Below, piece after piece: positions 1 to 8,516 of a DNA stretch of 64,000 nucleotides (positions are counted from its first letter, which is position 1; each line of letters starts with the position of its first letter). The stretch is from Planctomycetaceae bacterium (lineage in GTDB: Bacteria; Planctomycetota; Planctomycetia; Planctomycetales; Planctomycetaceae), in contig JACKHO010000006.1 in the NCBI GenBank assembly GCA_020638955.1, forward strand, positions 434,001 to 498,000, written 5' to 3'. The notes beneath the pieces are model-generated. The model searched no databases. It saw only the letters and a program-made list of their open reading frames with translations, and was not told the origin of the DNA. Made by a program: the position numbers and the translations under genes.

Positions 1-969
1 AACGACGAAGTCCGGCGGCTGAGTCGCGAACTGTCGCTGGTCTTCGGCGATGGTCGGGCGCTCGACGAACTCCGCGCCATTGCGGCGGACGGAGGATCAG
101 ACTTGTCCGAACGCCGGGCCGCTGTGAGAGCCCTGGTGCTCGCGCGCGACGCAGATATTGTCAAACTGCTCCAGAACCTGCTCGGCAACCGCGACATGGT
201 CCAGGAGGCCATTAGCGGACTGGCTGCCTTCGGGAATGACGACACGCCCAAACTGCTGGTCTCAAGATTCCCAGGATTCAACCTGCCCGCAAAACAGGCC
301 GCGATTACCACACTGGTGTCACGTCCGCAGTTTGCCAACGTGTTGCTCGACGCGGTGACTGAAGGCAAAATTGACCGCTCCTTCGTCTCAGCGTTTCAGT
401 TGCGGCAAATGCAGAACTCCGGCGACGCACAACTCAGCGAACGAGTCACCAACATGTGGCCCGAACTGGCCGAACAATCCAAAGAGAAGGCCGCGTTCAT
501 TGCCGACCTCCGCACAAAGCTGACGCCCGAGGTCATTGCACAAGCCAACCCCTCAGCGGGCCGCGTGCTGTTCACACAGTCCTGTGCCACCTGCCATACG
601 TTGTACGGCGAAGGAAAGAAAATCGCTCCAGACCTGACCGGGGCGCAGCGGAATAACTTGAACTACCTGCTGGAAAACATCGTGGATCCGAGCGCCACCG
701 TTTCCAAGAACTTCAAGCTCACCGTGGCCCTGCTCAATGATGGCCGCGTGCTGAACGGAGTGGTCATCGAAAGCACAGAGAAGACCCTGACCCTGCAAAC
801 CGCAACCGATCCGGTGGTCGTCCAGCGTGAGGAAATTGAGGACATGCACGAATCCCCCGTCTCCATGATGCCCGAAAAACTCCTCAACGTCCTCACCGAT
901 CAACAAATCCAGGACCTCATCGCCTATTTGATGACGACGGCCCAGGTGCCGTTGCCAGGAGGAGAGTGA
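1..969 (+). CDS. C-terminal part of a HEAT-like/haem-binding planctomycete protein (5' end outside window)
   Basis: The frame is open from base 1, so the gene begins before the window and only its last 322 codons (including stop) are present. The visible part starts with helical, HEAT-like repeats (codons about 25-150). A c-type haem motif CATCH follows at codons 195-199, then the PDLTG stretch typical of the Pirellula/Verrucomicrobium putative haem-binding domain (TIGR02603 type). These proteins are secreted and often carry an N-terminal sugar-dehydrogenase-like propeller, which cannot be seen here. A role in periplasmic electron transfer is inferred. A hairpin repeat lies directly behind the stop codon, between this gene and the convergent PIN gene. 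Confidence 0.85.
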   Translation, partial: NDEVRRLSRELSLVFGDGRALDELRAIAADGGSDLSERRAAVRALVLARDADIVKLLQNLLGNRDMVQEAISGLAAFGNDDTPKLLVSRFPGFNLPAKQAAITTLVSRPQFANVLLDAVTEGKIDRSFVSAFQLRQMQNSGDAQLSERVTNMWPELAEQSKEKAAFIADLRTKLTPEVIAQANPSAGRVLFTQSCATCHTLYGEGKKIAPDLTGAQRNNLNYLLENIVDPSATVSKNFKLTVALLNDGRVLNGVVIESTEKTLTLQTATDPVVVQREEIEDMHESPVSMMPEKLLNVLTDQQIQDLIAYLMTTAQVPLPGGE

Positions 970-986
970 CACAACGCAAATCCCCT

Positions 987-1011
987 CGTTCCCAAGCTCC
1001 GCTTGGGAACG
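987..1011. repeat. Perfect 11-bp inverted repeat, possible bidirectional terminator or REP-like element
   Basis: The arms CGTTCCCAAGC and GCTTGGGAACG pair perfectly around a 3-nt loop (TCC). The element sits between two convergent genes (stops at 969 and 1159). No T-run follows, so it is either a hairpin terminator of non-classical type or a copy of a dispersed palindromic repeat. Very similar palindromes recur in many bacterial genomes, as far as I recall. No second copy is evident in this window. Confidence 0.6.
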
Positions 1012-1158
1012 CCTGCGTTTAAAACTACCGGGGGTAATCCAGGTTGGTTTCCAACTTGGGTCGACGAAGTCGAAAGGAGGTTTCTCCTGAAACGAAGCCT
1101 TTAAGGCCTGCGGCCCCCAACGATTGCAGAGCAACCGGAGCCACCCGCGGATATACCT

Positions 1159-2127
1159 TCACTCGGTAACTTCGTATTCAGTGCCATTGTGACAAAACCT
1201 CACCCAAAATGGATTGAGCGACTGAATCGGGTACGTGATACCTTCGAACGTTACGCGGTTTTTTGTAATCGAGATACTGCCAAGTGGGCAGGTCCATTGG
1301 CCGCAGGAATATGTCATTGGATGTGATTCATTGGCGGTTGAGAGCCACAGTCCCGAACAAAAATGATTGGCGATAAACTGTCGCTCCAGCTCATCAAGTT
1401 GCTCAGGTGTTGGCATGCTACCTTGTCCAATTCCGGTCTTCTCGACGAAATGGCGTATACCAGCCACAAGATTGTTAAAACAATAGACCTTGCGGTCGTC
1501 ACCGCATCGAAATTGAAGCTCAGACTGCAAAAAGGGATTTAGAAAGACGGAGTTCTCAGAAGAGATCAGGTAGTCCGAATCGTTGCTGATTATCCACAAA
1601 TCAGGTCGGCCGATTGAATGATCCAGAAACTGTTCCCAGGTGATTTGATCGCCAAGAGGGTCATTCTTTTTACCTGGGGGATTTCCACGCTGTTTTCTGT
1701 CGAACGCACGTTTTAGTTCGTCACAACTAGGCCATAACGCGGTGCCGAAAAGGCCTGCAAGAGCAAGTGACACATCATCTTCCGAACGGCTGATCTTTGT
1801 CAATGTGCGATCAATCGTTGCCTGCAACTCTTTGCGTAAATTGCTGGCATCGTTGCGTAATGTTATGCACTTTTGTTGAAGTTGGGCCAATTCCTCGGGG
1901 GATCCGTCAAGTAGATGTGTGGGTATTCCGACACTCTTGAGTCCAATTGAGTCGAGCTGACACTTCAAAAACCTGGACGCTACGTCAAGTTTGTTACGCT
2001 GTACTTCATCTACGATCTGACTCGTGATGAAAATGCGGGCTGAGACTTCGCGAAGTGGGTCTAGCATCTGCCGCCCAGCAACGACGCGATACAATTCCAA
2101 GTACTGATTTGAGTCAATGAGAATCAT
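1159..2127 (-). CDS. PIN-domain ribonuclease-like protein (DUF4935 type)
   Basis: The 322-residue protein starts at ATG 2127, where the first beta strand of a PIN fold begins (ILIDSN). An upstream in-frame extension to 2184 looks non-coding. PIN acidic residues are visible: Asp5, Glu41 in the VDEV segment, Asp160 in GDQITWEQF, and Asp183/Asp185 in NDSDY. Residues about 75-115 are charged and helical, and a C-terminal extension of about 110 residues has no recognised fold. PIN domains cleave RNA using Mg2+ or Mn2+. No cognate antitoxin is adjacent, so this looks like the stand-alone DUF4935 kind rather than a VapC. Substrate unknown. Confidence 0.7.
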   Translation of the reverse strand: MILIDSNQYLELYRVVAGRQMLDPLREVSARIFITSQIVDEVQRNKLDVASRFLKCQLDSIGLKSVGIPTHLLDGSPEELAQLQQKCITLRNDASNLRKELQATIDRTLTKISRSEDDVSLALAGLFGTALWPSCDELKRAFDRKQRGNPPGKKNDPLGDQITWEQFLDHSIGRPDLWIISNDSDYLISSENSVFLNPFLQSELQFRCGDDRKVYCFNNLVAGIRHFVEKTGIGQGSMPTPEQLDELERQFIANHFCSGLWLSTANESHPMTYSCGQWTCPLGSISITKNRVTFEGITYPIQSLNPFWVRFCHNGTEYEVTE

Positions 2128-2527
2128 CGTGGATGCAATACGCGAGTGGCAAAACGGTAACGGGGCCGCTGTCGTTGGGGCCAATTGGACAGGGTAATGA
2201 GCATGTGAATGCCTCTTTTCCTTTACACTACTATGCAGCTCCCTTGCCAGTTTCTAACAAATGCCGAACTTTGAAACTGCTTCTAGAGAGAAAACTCTTC
2301 TGTTACACGGCAACTACATTTCCGTATAACAGGTAGGTTCATCGTACGCAGATGGATTGTTGGTGTCAAACTTTTGCACGGATGCTCCCCATGCAGGACT
2401 GGATGGGTTCGGGTGGCACGCCCCAGAACGAAGCGGAGTGAAGTGATGGGCGTGGCAGATTGCGTTGACCACGTCCATCGCGCCTCGAGGCGTACCACCT
2501 GCCTCGGGTATCTTGGTAGCAGCGAAC
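2128..2527. other. 400-bp intergenic region with one imperfect hairpin
   Basis: No convincing gene is present. An imperfect inverted repeat (10-bp arms at 2414-2423 and 2448-2457, 9 of 10 pairing, 24-nt loop) resembles intergenic repeats I recall from planctomycete genomes. The region must hold the promoter of the PIN gene and the end of the downstream minus-strand pair. No clear -35/-10 element could be assigned. Confidence 0.4.
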
Positions 2528-2881
2528 CTAAGAAGTCCGTTCCTTCTCCAGCGAGACGACTAATCGGCGGCCCAGGGCTGTGGCCACTTTGTTGAGCGTC
2601 AGCACGGTGGGATTGGAATTACGGTTAAAGAAACGAGAGAGCGCGGTACGGTTGATTCCGGTACGGCCTTCCAGTTCGGCGAGGCTCACTCCTGCCTGCT
2701 CTTTCGCTTCTTGCAATTCGTCCACAATGGCTTGGACCGTGCTCTGCTGGCGGGCCTTGAATTTGCGTCCCAAGGCCATGAGTTCGGGAAGGTCTTGCTC
2801 GACAAGTTTTTGGTTCCGTTTCAATCTGGCCTTTTCGGTCGGCGTCAGGGGGCGACTGACTCGCTTGGCTTTCTTCTTCAT
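2528..2881 (-). CDS. XRE-family helix-turn-helix protein, likely antitoxin
   Basis: The 117-residue protein has a very basic N-terminus (MKKKAKRVSR) and a charged helical region. A Cro/C1-type helix-turn-helix follows at about residues 52-105: AGVSLAELEGRTGINRTALS, then a wing-like segment and KVATALGRR. It is the second gene of a two-gene unit; its ATG overlaps the stop codon of the upstream small gene by one base (TAATG), which indicates translational coupling. Size, order and coupling fit an antitoxin that binds its own promoter, and a short palindrome upstream of the pair is a candidate operator. It could also be a plain regulator. Confidence 0.75.
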   Translation of the reverse strand: MKKKAKRVSRPLTPTEKARLKRNQKLVEQDLPELMALGRKFKARQQSTVQAIVDELQEAKEQAGVSLAELEGRTGINRTALSRFFNRNSNPTVLTLNKVATALGRRLVVSLEKERTS

Positions 2882-3120
2882 TACTCCACCTCGTAGGCGG
2901 TTACCGGGAGAACCATGAGGTCATCCAGTGGCTCATAGACGCAGAAAATGAACTTGCCGGTTGACGTTTCACCAAAAACAGCGGGCAATCCGGTACTGCG
3001 ACTCGTGGCTCGTTCACCAGGATTCATGACGACTTCCTCAAACTCTTCCTTCGTGATGCCGTGTTCAGCAATGTGCTGCTCATTCTCTGGCGTCCAGAGG
3101 AAGGTGAAGTAAGGCATCAT
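2881..3120 (-). CDS. Small BrnT/DUF497-like protein, likely toxin of a toxin-antitoxin pair
   Basis: The 79-residue protein has the layout of the BrnT (DUF497) RelE-fold ribonuclease toxins. A Trp and an HGIT motif followed by an acidic helix (KEEFEEVVMNP) come first, then a GETSTGKFIF strand and a final VTAYEVE strand. The typical C-terminal Arg of the RISAR motif is not obvious (VLPVTAYEVE), so catalytic competence is uncertain. It comes first in the transcript and overlaps the helix-turn-helix gene by one base. Inferred function: mRNA cleavage when freed from the antitoxin. A different RelE-like or DUF4258-like family is the main alternative. Confidence 0.55.
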   Translation of the reverse strand: MMPYFTFLWTPENEQHIAEHGITKEEFEEVVMNPGERATSRSTGLPAVFGETSTGKFIFCVYEPLDDLMVLPVTAYEVE

Positions 3121-3457
3121 TAGTCCCGCATGAAATCCACAGTCATGTTACGTGGGTCGTGACATAAATGTCAATACCGGGTGGTCGATACGAAAAGCCT
3201 ACCTCACGCGTCTGCCAGTACCCGCTTATCCATCCTTGCCTACCTTGAGCACGGACAAGAACGTTTTCTGCGAGGTTTCTACAATTCTGCATTGTTTCAT
3301 GCGGTCCTTACCCACTTTCTGCTCCCGGGGTGTAGAGTGTCCGCCGGGTGGCAATGGGGCGTCATCGCGTCAGGACCATTCGGTAGTGGCGCAGGGATTC
3401 GGGTCTGCTAAGGTATCCGCGAAGGTCCCGCCGTTGTTTTTCCCGCTCAGGCTGCTC
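3121..3457. other. Divergent intergenic region upstream of the TA-like pair and the DUF1587 gene
   Basis: No gene is supported. The reading frame of the downstream cytochrome gene is open far upstream (to 3152), but that stretch has no protein-like composition and precedes the signal peptide, so it is taken as non-coding. The only structured element is the palindrome at 3160-3173. Confidence 0.5.
3160..3173. promoter_or_regulatory. Candidate operator of the toxin-antitoxin-like pair
   Basis: The 14-bp sequence TGACATAAATGTCA is a perfect 6-bp inverted repeat around AA, 40 bp upstream of the first ATG of the pair. Short palindromes at this place are typical binding sites of XRE-family autoregulators. 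Function is inferred from position and symmetry only. Confidence 0.4.
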
Positions 3458-6400
3458 ATGTTCGCCGATTCATTTCCAGGCAGGCATTGTCCGATTGTGG
3501 TTGCAGTTTGCCTGCTGTGTCATTTACTGAATGCCACAGCGGGTGCTCAGACGACGCCCGTCGTGCAGGAGTTTCAGGCCAGTGTTCAGCCATTGTTGCA
3601 GAAGCATTGTTTTGGTTGTCATAACGTGGACGAAATCACCTCGGGAGTGCGGGTGGATCATCTCGATGGAACGTTGCCTGACGCACGCATGCGGTTATGG
3701 GAAGCGATTGAGCGTGAGGTTTCGCACCGCAAAATGCCTCCGGCGGATGAGACGCCGCTTTCGGAACAGGAGTTTGAGCAACTCACCTCCTGGATGAGTA
3801 CAGCGCTCACGGAGGCGCGTGCTCGTCCGACTCCCAAGAACGGACTCATGCGGCGACTCACTGTGGCTCAGTACCGCAACACGCTGCGCGACTTGTTGGG
3901 AATTGAAGATAACCTGACAGACATTCTCCCTCCCGACGCCGTTTCCCGCGACGGATTCGTCAACAACCATGAAACACTGCAGCTCACACCGCTGCTGGCA
4001 GAAGCCTGTTTCGACATTGCTGAGGAGGCACTGAATCGATGTCTCGTCGATGAGTCGACCAAGCCGACCATCCAGAATTTCCGAATGGATTTGGGACGTC
4101 ACATCAATCCGAATCCGTGTCCCGACCCGCTCATACTCGGGGCGCTCAGCATGCTGCTGAACAACGACGACTTTTTGGTCACGCAGTTGGCCAATGAGAA
4201 GCCGTTCGACTACACGCCGTTCTTCATGAAGACCAACTACCGGTTCATTGAGGGGTACCAAGGGAACGACACCGTTCGCGGCTGGCGGGAGTATGACAGT
4301 ATCTATCACTCCGTCTTCGCCTGCGTACGAGGGACAGATGGGTATCCGAAGGGCGATCCCTGGAACACCGTGCCCCAGGGGCTGTTGCTGCGACCTGCCA
4401 TTCCGAGTGCGGAGCTATTTCAGGTCGAGAGTACATACGGGCCGAAAGCGAATTTCAAAATCTCGCTGCGTGAACTTCCGGACACGGGTAAGTTCCGCGT
4501 CACCGTCAACGCCGCACGTTATGAGGATGCTCTCTTATTGGAGCCGGATGCTCCGCATCGCGTCGCCGCAAACGGCGCGACTTCACAGATTGTTATCAAC
4601 AAACCACAGAACGCTCAGGAAATCACCCTTCCGCGTGGCGGGATTTATCAGGTCGACGTATTCCCCCGGCAGGCGGAAGCAATTCAGGTTCCGGCAGATG
4701 CCGGTCGACTCGACGAGCAACTGGTCGGCCATTGGACTTTTGATAACACAACGGCCGCGGTGGATCGTCCCGAGACATTGATGGGACAACTGGCCGGCGA
4801 CGCTCATTTTGTTGAGTCTCCATTTCAAAGCTCTCTCTCACTCGACGGTGACAATGATGCGTTCGTCGCGCCACGCGATGCCTCGATGGACGTGGGTGAC
4901 GGTGACTTCACTGTCGCCGCCTGGATTTATCCCAGAGAGCTGCGGCAGTCGGGCATATTCTGTCTCGGCAAGTACAGTTGGACCCACGGATGGTATTTCG
5001 ACATGCCCAATAATCAGGGTGTGCTGAGAATTGAAACGGTGGGGCCGAACAATTCCCCCAATGGTACGGTTGCCAGTCGTGCTGGAGCAATTCGAGCCAA
5101 CCGCTGGCAGCACGTGGCCGCCGTTGTGCGACGCGGCGAGAACGAAACGCGTTTGTTCGTGAATGGCTATCAGGTCGCGACTGGAACCCTTGGTAAGGAA
5201 GTTCTGGACAATCCCAAGGTCAGCCTGCACATTGGCCGCATCCAGGATGCCCAGCAGTTCAAGGGAGAAATCGACGAGGTCTACTTTTATCGCCGCGCGC
5301 TGGACGAGGCGGAGCTGCAGGCGCTGCTGGAAAATGGTCGACAGTTCGTCACTCCTCCCCCGGCGGAGAAGCCGCAGAAGCTGCAGTTGTTTGTTGGGCA
5401 AGAAAGCAGCGGCCAACGTGAATTCAGTGGCGTACTGCATAGCCCGGCATTCGCTGCCCTGCGGCTTGATGAAGGCGCCCTCTCCATTCAGGCTGCCTAT
5501 CCGGGTTCGACCCCGCTGGATCGACTCGTGCTGACACCGCTCCCTGCCGAGGATGACGTCGCACAACGATTCTCCGTTTTTGAAAGTCGGTCGCCGCGTG
5601 TGGGGGTTCACCTGGGATTACGTCGCGATTGCGGGAGTACGCTGACTCAAGTTGGGAACGCCCAGCGTGTCGATGGCCGCGAAGTGCAGCCCTACGTTTT
5701 TGAAGGGGCCATCTCAAACTATCCCAGCCCCGACGTCGAGAAGGACAATGTCAACTACCTCGCGGGCATCCGGGAAATTGGCGTGCGCAGTGAGTACACC
5801 GACGGACGCGACATGCCCCGACTGCTCATTCGCGCGATCGAATTCGAAGGTCCGTACTACGACACATGGCCGCCTGCTTCGCACCGACAGATTTTCTTCG
5901 ACTCTCCGCATCCGAAGGATTCAACCGAGTACGGGCATGAGGTCATTACGCAGTTCGCTGAGCGGGCCTATCGACGACCACTAACCAACTTGGAAGAACA
6001 GCAACTGACACGCGTTTTTGATGAGTCTTTCGCAGGGGGAGTTGCGTTTGGACAGTCAGTCCGTGACGCATTGCTGGTGGTCCTCACGTCCCCTCAGTTT
6101 CTCATGCTGATTGAAAACAGTGCCGGACCGGAGCCGGAGCCGTTGGACCAGTATGAGCTGGCTTCGAAGTTGTCGTACTTCCTCTGGAACGCGCCACCCG
6201 ATGAAGAATTACTCAGGTGTGCTGCTGAAGGTCGCCTGTATGAGGACCTGGATGAGCAAACGGACCGCCTCATTGATGATGCTCGCTTCTCGCAGTTTAC
6301 CAACGAGTTTGTGCCGCAGTGGTTGAATCTTGAGAAGCTGGCAGTGCTCGAACCGGACCGCAGTCGCTTCCCCAAACTTACCAGAGACGTGAAGCAACAA

Positions 6401-7129
6401 CTGGCGCAGGAACCGGTCTCGTATGTCAGCCATTTAGTGCGAGAGAATCGCCCTGTGAGCGAATTGGTTTCGGCAGACTACATCATCGCGAACGAAGTCG
6501 TCGCGGCATATTACGATTTGGGCGACCAGACAGAGCAGGGGTTCGAGTTTGTCCGAGTTCCTCACAGTCGGGAAGACTTGGGTGGAGTGTTGAGCCATGC
6601 GGGCACGCTCGCGGGATTGTCTGATGGGCGTGAGCCGAATCCCATCAAGCGGGGAGCGTGGATGGCTAGGAAAATCATTGCCGAACCTCCAGCTGATCCT
6701 CCGCCGAATGTTCCGAAACTTGGTGAAGAGAGCGGGAACCTGTCGCTGCGTGCGCGGTTGGAACAGCATCGCAACCAGCCGGGATGTGCGAAGTGCCATG
6801 CAGGAATCGATCCCTGGGGATTGCCGTTCGAACAGTACGACGCGGGTGGACGTTTCCGTCGTGAACCTGTCGCCGCAGATTCGACGCTTCCCGACAAGAC
6901 TGACGTCAATGGAGTGGCTGAGCTGAAGCGGTATCTGGCTGAAGACCGAATTGATCAGGTGGCCTTTGGCATGCTGAAACACCTGTCGATTTACGCCAGT
7001 GGCCGTAGTCTCACCTATAACGAGATTGAGTTGCTTCGGCGGGAAGGTATAGCATTACGGGACGAGGGATACCGAATGCGCGACCTCGTTCACTTCGTCG
7101 TCCACAGTTCCGCCTTCCTGGAGAAGTAA
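3458..7129 (+). CDS. Secreted DUF1587/DUF1592/DUF1588/DUF1585 cytochrome-type protein with inserted LamG domain
   Basis: The 1223-residue protein is taken to start at ATG 3458, where a hydrophobic signal peptide begins. A PSCyt1-like haem motif CFGCH lies at residues 51-55, with a DUF1587 segment after it (RRLTVAQYRNTLRDLLGI). A LamG/concanavalin-A-like beta sandwich occupies roughly residues 418-625 (GHWTFDN...FKGEIDEVYFYRRAL). The C-terminal third holds the DUF1592, DUF1588 and DUF1585 regions, with a second haem-like motif CAKCH near residue 1110 followed by GIDPWGLPFEQYD. The family is confined mostly to Planctomycetota and Verrucomicrobiota and has no proven function; polymer degradation linked to electron transfer is a common guess. 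The DUF1552 gene follows after 2 bp, a standard partnership. Confidence 0.9.
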   Translation: MFADSFPGRHCPIVVAVCLLCHLLNATAGAQTTPVVQEFQASVQPLLQKHCFGCHNVDEITSGVRVDHLDGTLPDARMRLWEAIEREVSHRKMPPADETPLSEQEFEQLTSWMSTALTEARARPTPKNGLMRRLTVAQYRNTLRDLLGIEDNLTDILPPDAVSRDGFVNNHETLQLTPLLAEACFDIAEEALNRCLVDESTKPTIQNFRMDLGRHINPNPCPDPLILGALSMLLNNDDFLVTQLANEKPFDYTPFFMKTNYRFIEGYQGNDTVRGWREYDSIYHSVFACVRGTDGYPKGDPWNTVPQGLLLRPAIPSAELFQVESTYGPKANFKISLRELPDTGKFRVTVNAARYEDALLLEPDAPHRVAANGATSQIVINKPQNAQEITLPRGGIYQVDVFPRQAEAIQVPADAGRLDEQLVGHWTFDNTTAAVDRPETLMGQLAGDAHFVESPFQSSLSLDGDNDAFVAPRDASMDVGDGDFTVAAWIYPRELRQSGIFCLGKYSWTHGWYFDMPNNQGVLRIETVGPNNSPNGTVASRAGAIRANRWQHVAAVVRRGENETRLFVNGYQVATGTLGKEVLDNPKVSLHIGRIQDAQQFKGEIDEVYFYRRALDEAELQALLENGRQFVTPPPAEKPQKLQLFVGQESSGQREFSGVLHSPAFAALRLDEGALSIQAAYPGSTPLDRLVLTPLPAEDDVAQRFSVFESRSPRVGVHLGLRRDCGSTLTQVGNAQRVDGREVQPYVFEGAISNYPSPDVEKDNVNYLAGIREIGVRSEYTDGRDMPRLLIRAIEFEGPYYDTWPPASHRQIFFDSPHPKDSTEYGHEVITQFAERAYRRPLTNLEEQQLTRVFDESFAGGVAFGQSVRDALLVVLTSPQFLMLIENSAGPEPEPLDQYELASKLSYFLWNAPPDEELLRCAAEGRLYEDLDEQTDRLIDDARFSQFTNEFVPQWLNLEKLAVLEPDRSRFPKLTRDVKQQLAQEPVSYVSHLVRENRPVSELVSADYIIANEVVAAYYDLGDQTEQGFEFVRVPHSREDLGGVLSHAGTLAGLSDGREPNPIKRGAWMARKIIAEPPADPPPNVPKLGEESGNLSLRARLEQHRNQPGCAKCHAGIDPWGLPFEQYDAGGRFRREPVAADSTLPDKTDVNGVAELKRYLAEDRIDQVAFGMLKHLSIYASGRSLTYNEIELLRREGIALRDEGYRMRDLVHFVVHSSAFLEK

Positions 7130-7131
7130 TC

Positions 7132-8469
7132 ATGGCCGCATTGCGACTCGATCGGCGAGCCGTACTCAAAGGCATTGCCGGCGCCACGCTGGCATTGCCC
7201 GTACTCGACGCCATGGGGGACGACGTCACCAGCCAAATTCCCCGGCGGTTCTGTGCGTTGTACACGGCCAACGGCATGTCGCTGCCGAACGCTCAGCACG
7301 GGATGGACGAATGGAGCTGGTTTCCCGCGCAGGAAGAGAACGGTCGATTTGTGTTAGGCAAGTCGACTGAGCCGCTCGCTGCGTTTCAGGATCACATGAC
7401 GTTTTTCGGGGGGATGCATCACCCCAGTGGTCCGAAGGCCGATCCACACGTCTGTTCTGACATGTGGTTGACGGGAGCCCCGCTCCATAATCCAAAGCCG
7501 GGAACGTACAACTCGGTCGGGCTCGATCAGGTCATCGCACTGCATACGAAACAGTATTGCCGTCAGCCTTCGCTGATCCTTTCCATTGATGCAGGGACCG
7601 GATTCCTGTCGCGTACGGGTACGATTTCCTACAGCCTCGAAGGGAAACCGATTCCGGCGGAAAACAACCCCCGGCGCGTGTTTGATCGACTGTTCCGGGG
7701 AGACCGGGCCTCGCTGCAATCGGAGCGTGAACAGCTGAAACGAAGAATTCGACTGGTAGACGCCGTCCTCGAAAACGCCCGTTCGCTGAATCAGCAGTTG
7801 GGGCAGTCAGATCGCGACCGGATGGACCAGTATTTGACGTCGCTGAATGAAGTGGAGTCGCGCCTCATTGCCTCGGAACAGTGGATCGATATTCCGCTGA
7901 AACAGCAGGACTATTCGCACCTCGATTTAGATGTTACCAACGAAAGCGCGCCGGCGGACTATTACCGCAATATGTTCGACCTGATTGCACTAGCCTTCGA
8001 TGCCGACATTACCCGGTCCGTCGCCTTCATGCTCAACCGGGAAGATGGCATGGGGATTAGCGACACGTTTCCGCTCAAGCTCGGTTTGACGAGAACGCAT
8101 CACAGCCTGTCGCACGCCGGTGATAAAGACGGACAACTCGAATTCGCGAAATACGACCGCTTCCTCAGCGAGCAACTTGCTCACTTGTTCGGGCAACTGC
8201 AGACCTATCGAGACCGGGAGGGGAGCGTGCTTGACAACACACTTGTCCTTTACGGTAGCGGTGCCAGCACCACCCACAACCCACGGAATTTGCCCACGCT
8301 GATTGCTGGTGGAAATAACTTGGGAATGCAGCACGGAACCTACTGGCGAGATGGCGAATCGCGGATGTCCAATTTGTTCGTCAGCATTTTGCGAACACTG
8401 GATTTGCCCGTCGAGTCATTCGCGGACAGCACGGGGACGCTGGCCAACTCTGTTTTCTCGGGAGTTTAA
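7132..8469 (+). CDS. DUF1552 secreted protein
   Basis: The 445-residue protein begins with a Tat-like signal (RRAVLKG, then a short hydrophobic stretch ending LPVLDAMG). The body shows DUF1552 hallmarks: FCALYTANGM near the start, then FFGGMHHP, HVCSDMWLTG, and a C-terminal DNTLVLYGSG segment. It starts two bases after the stop of the DUF1587-type gene, so the two are surely co-transcribed. DUF1552 proteins belong to the alkaline-phosphatase/sulfatase-like DUF1501 group in general layout, but no activity is known. The Tat signal suggests export in folded form, perhaps as partner of the upstream cytochrome protein. Confidence 0.9.
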   Translation: MAALRLDRRAVLKGIAGATLALPVLDAMGDDVTSQIPRRFCALYTANGMSLPNAQHGMDEWSWFPAQEENGRFVLGKSTEPLAAFQDHMTFFGGMHHPSGPKADPHVCSDMWLTGAPLHNPKPGTYNSVGLDQVIALHTKQYCRQPSLILSIDAGTGFLSRTGTISYSLEGKPIPAENNPRRVFDRLFRGDRASLQSEREQLKRRIRLVDAVLENARSLNQQLGQSDRDRMDQYLTSLNEVESRLIASEQWIDIPLKQQDYSHLDLDVTNESAPADYYRNMFDLIALAFDADITRSVAFMLNREDGMGISDTFPLKLGLTRTHHSLSHAGDKDGQLEFAKYDRFLSEQLAHLFGQLQTYRDREGSVLDNTLVLYGSGASTTHNPRNLPTLIAGGNNLGMQHGTYWRDGESRMSNLFVSILRTLDLPVESFADSTGTLANSVFSGV

Positions 8470-8516
8470 GCTGTCCGTCAATTGAATCAATCGAGGGACG
8501 TTGGCGACATGCCGCG

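Noticed and set aside
3152..3457. Upstream in-frame extension of the DUF1587-type protein
   Set aside because: It would put about 100 low-complexity residues before a clear signal peptide, and it overlaps the likely control region of the TA-like pair.
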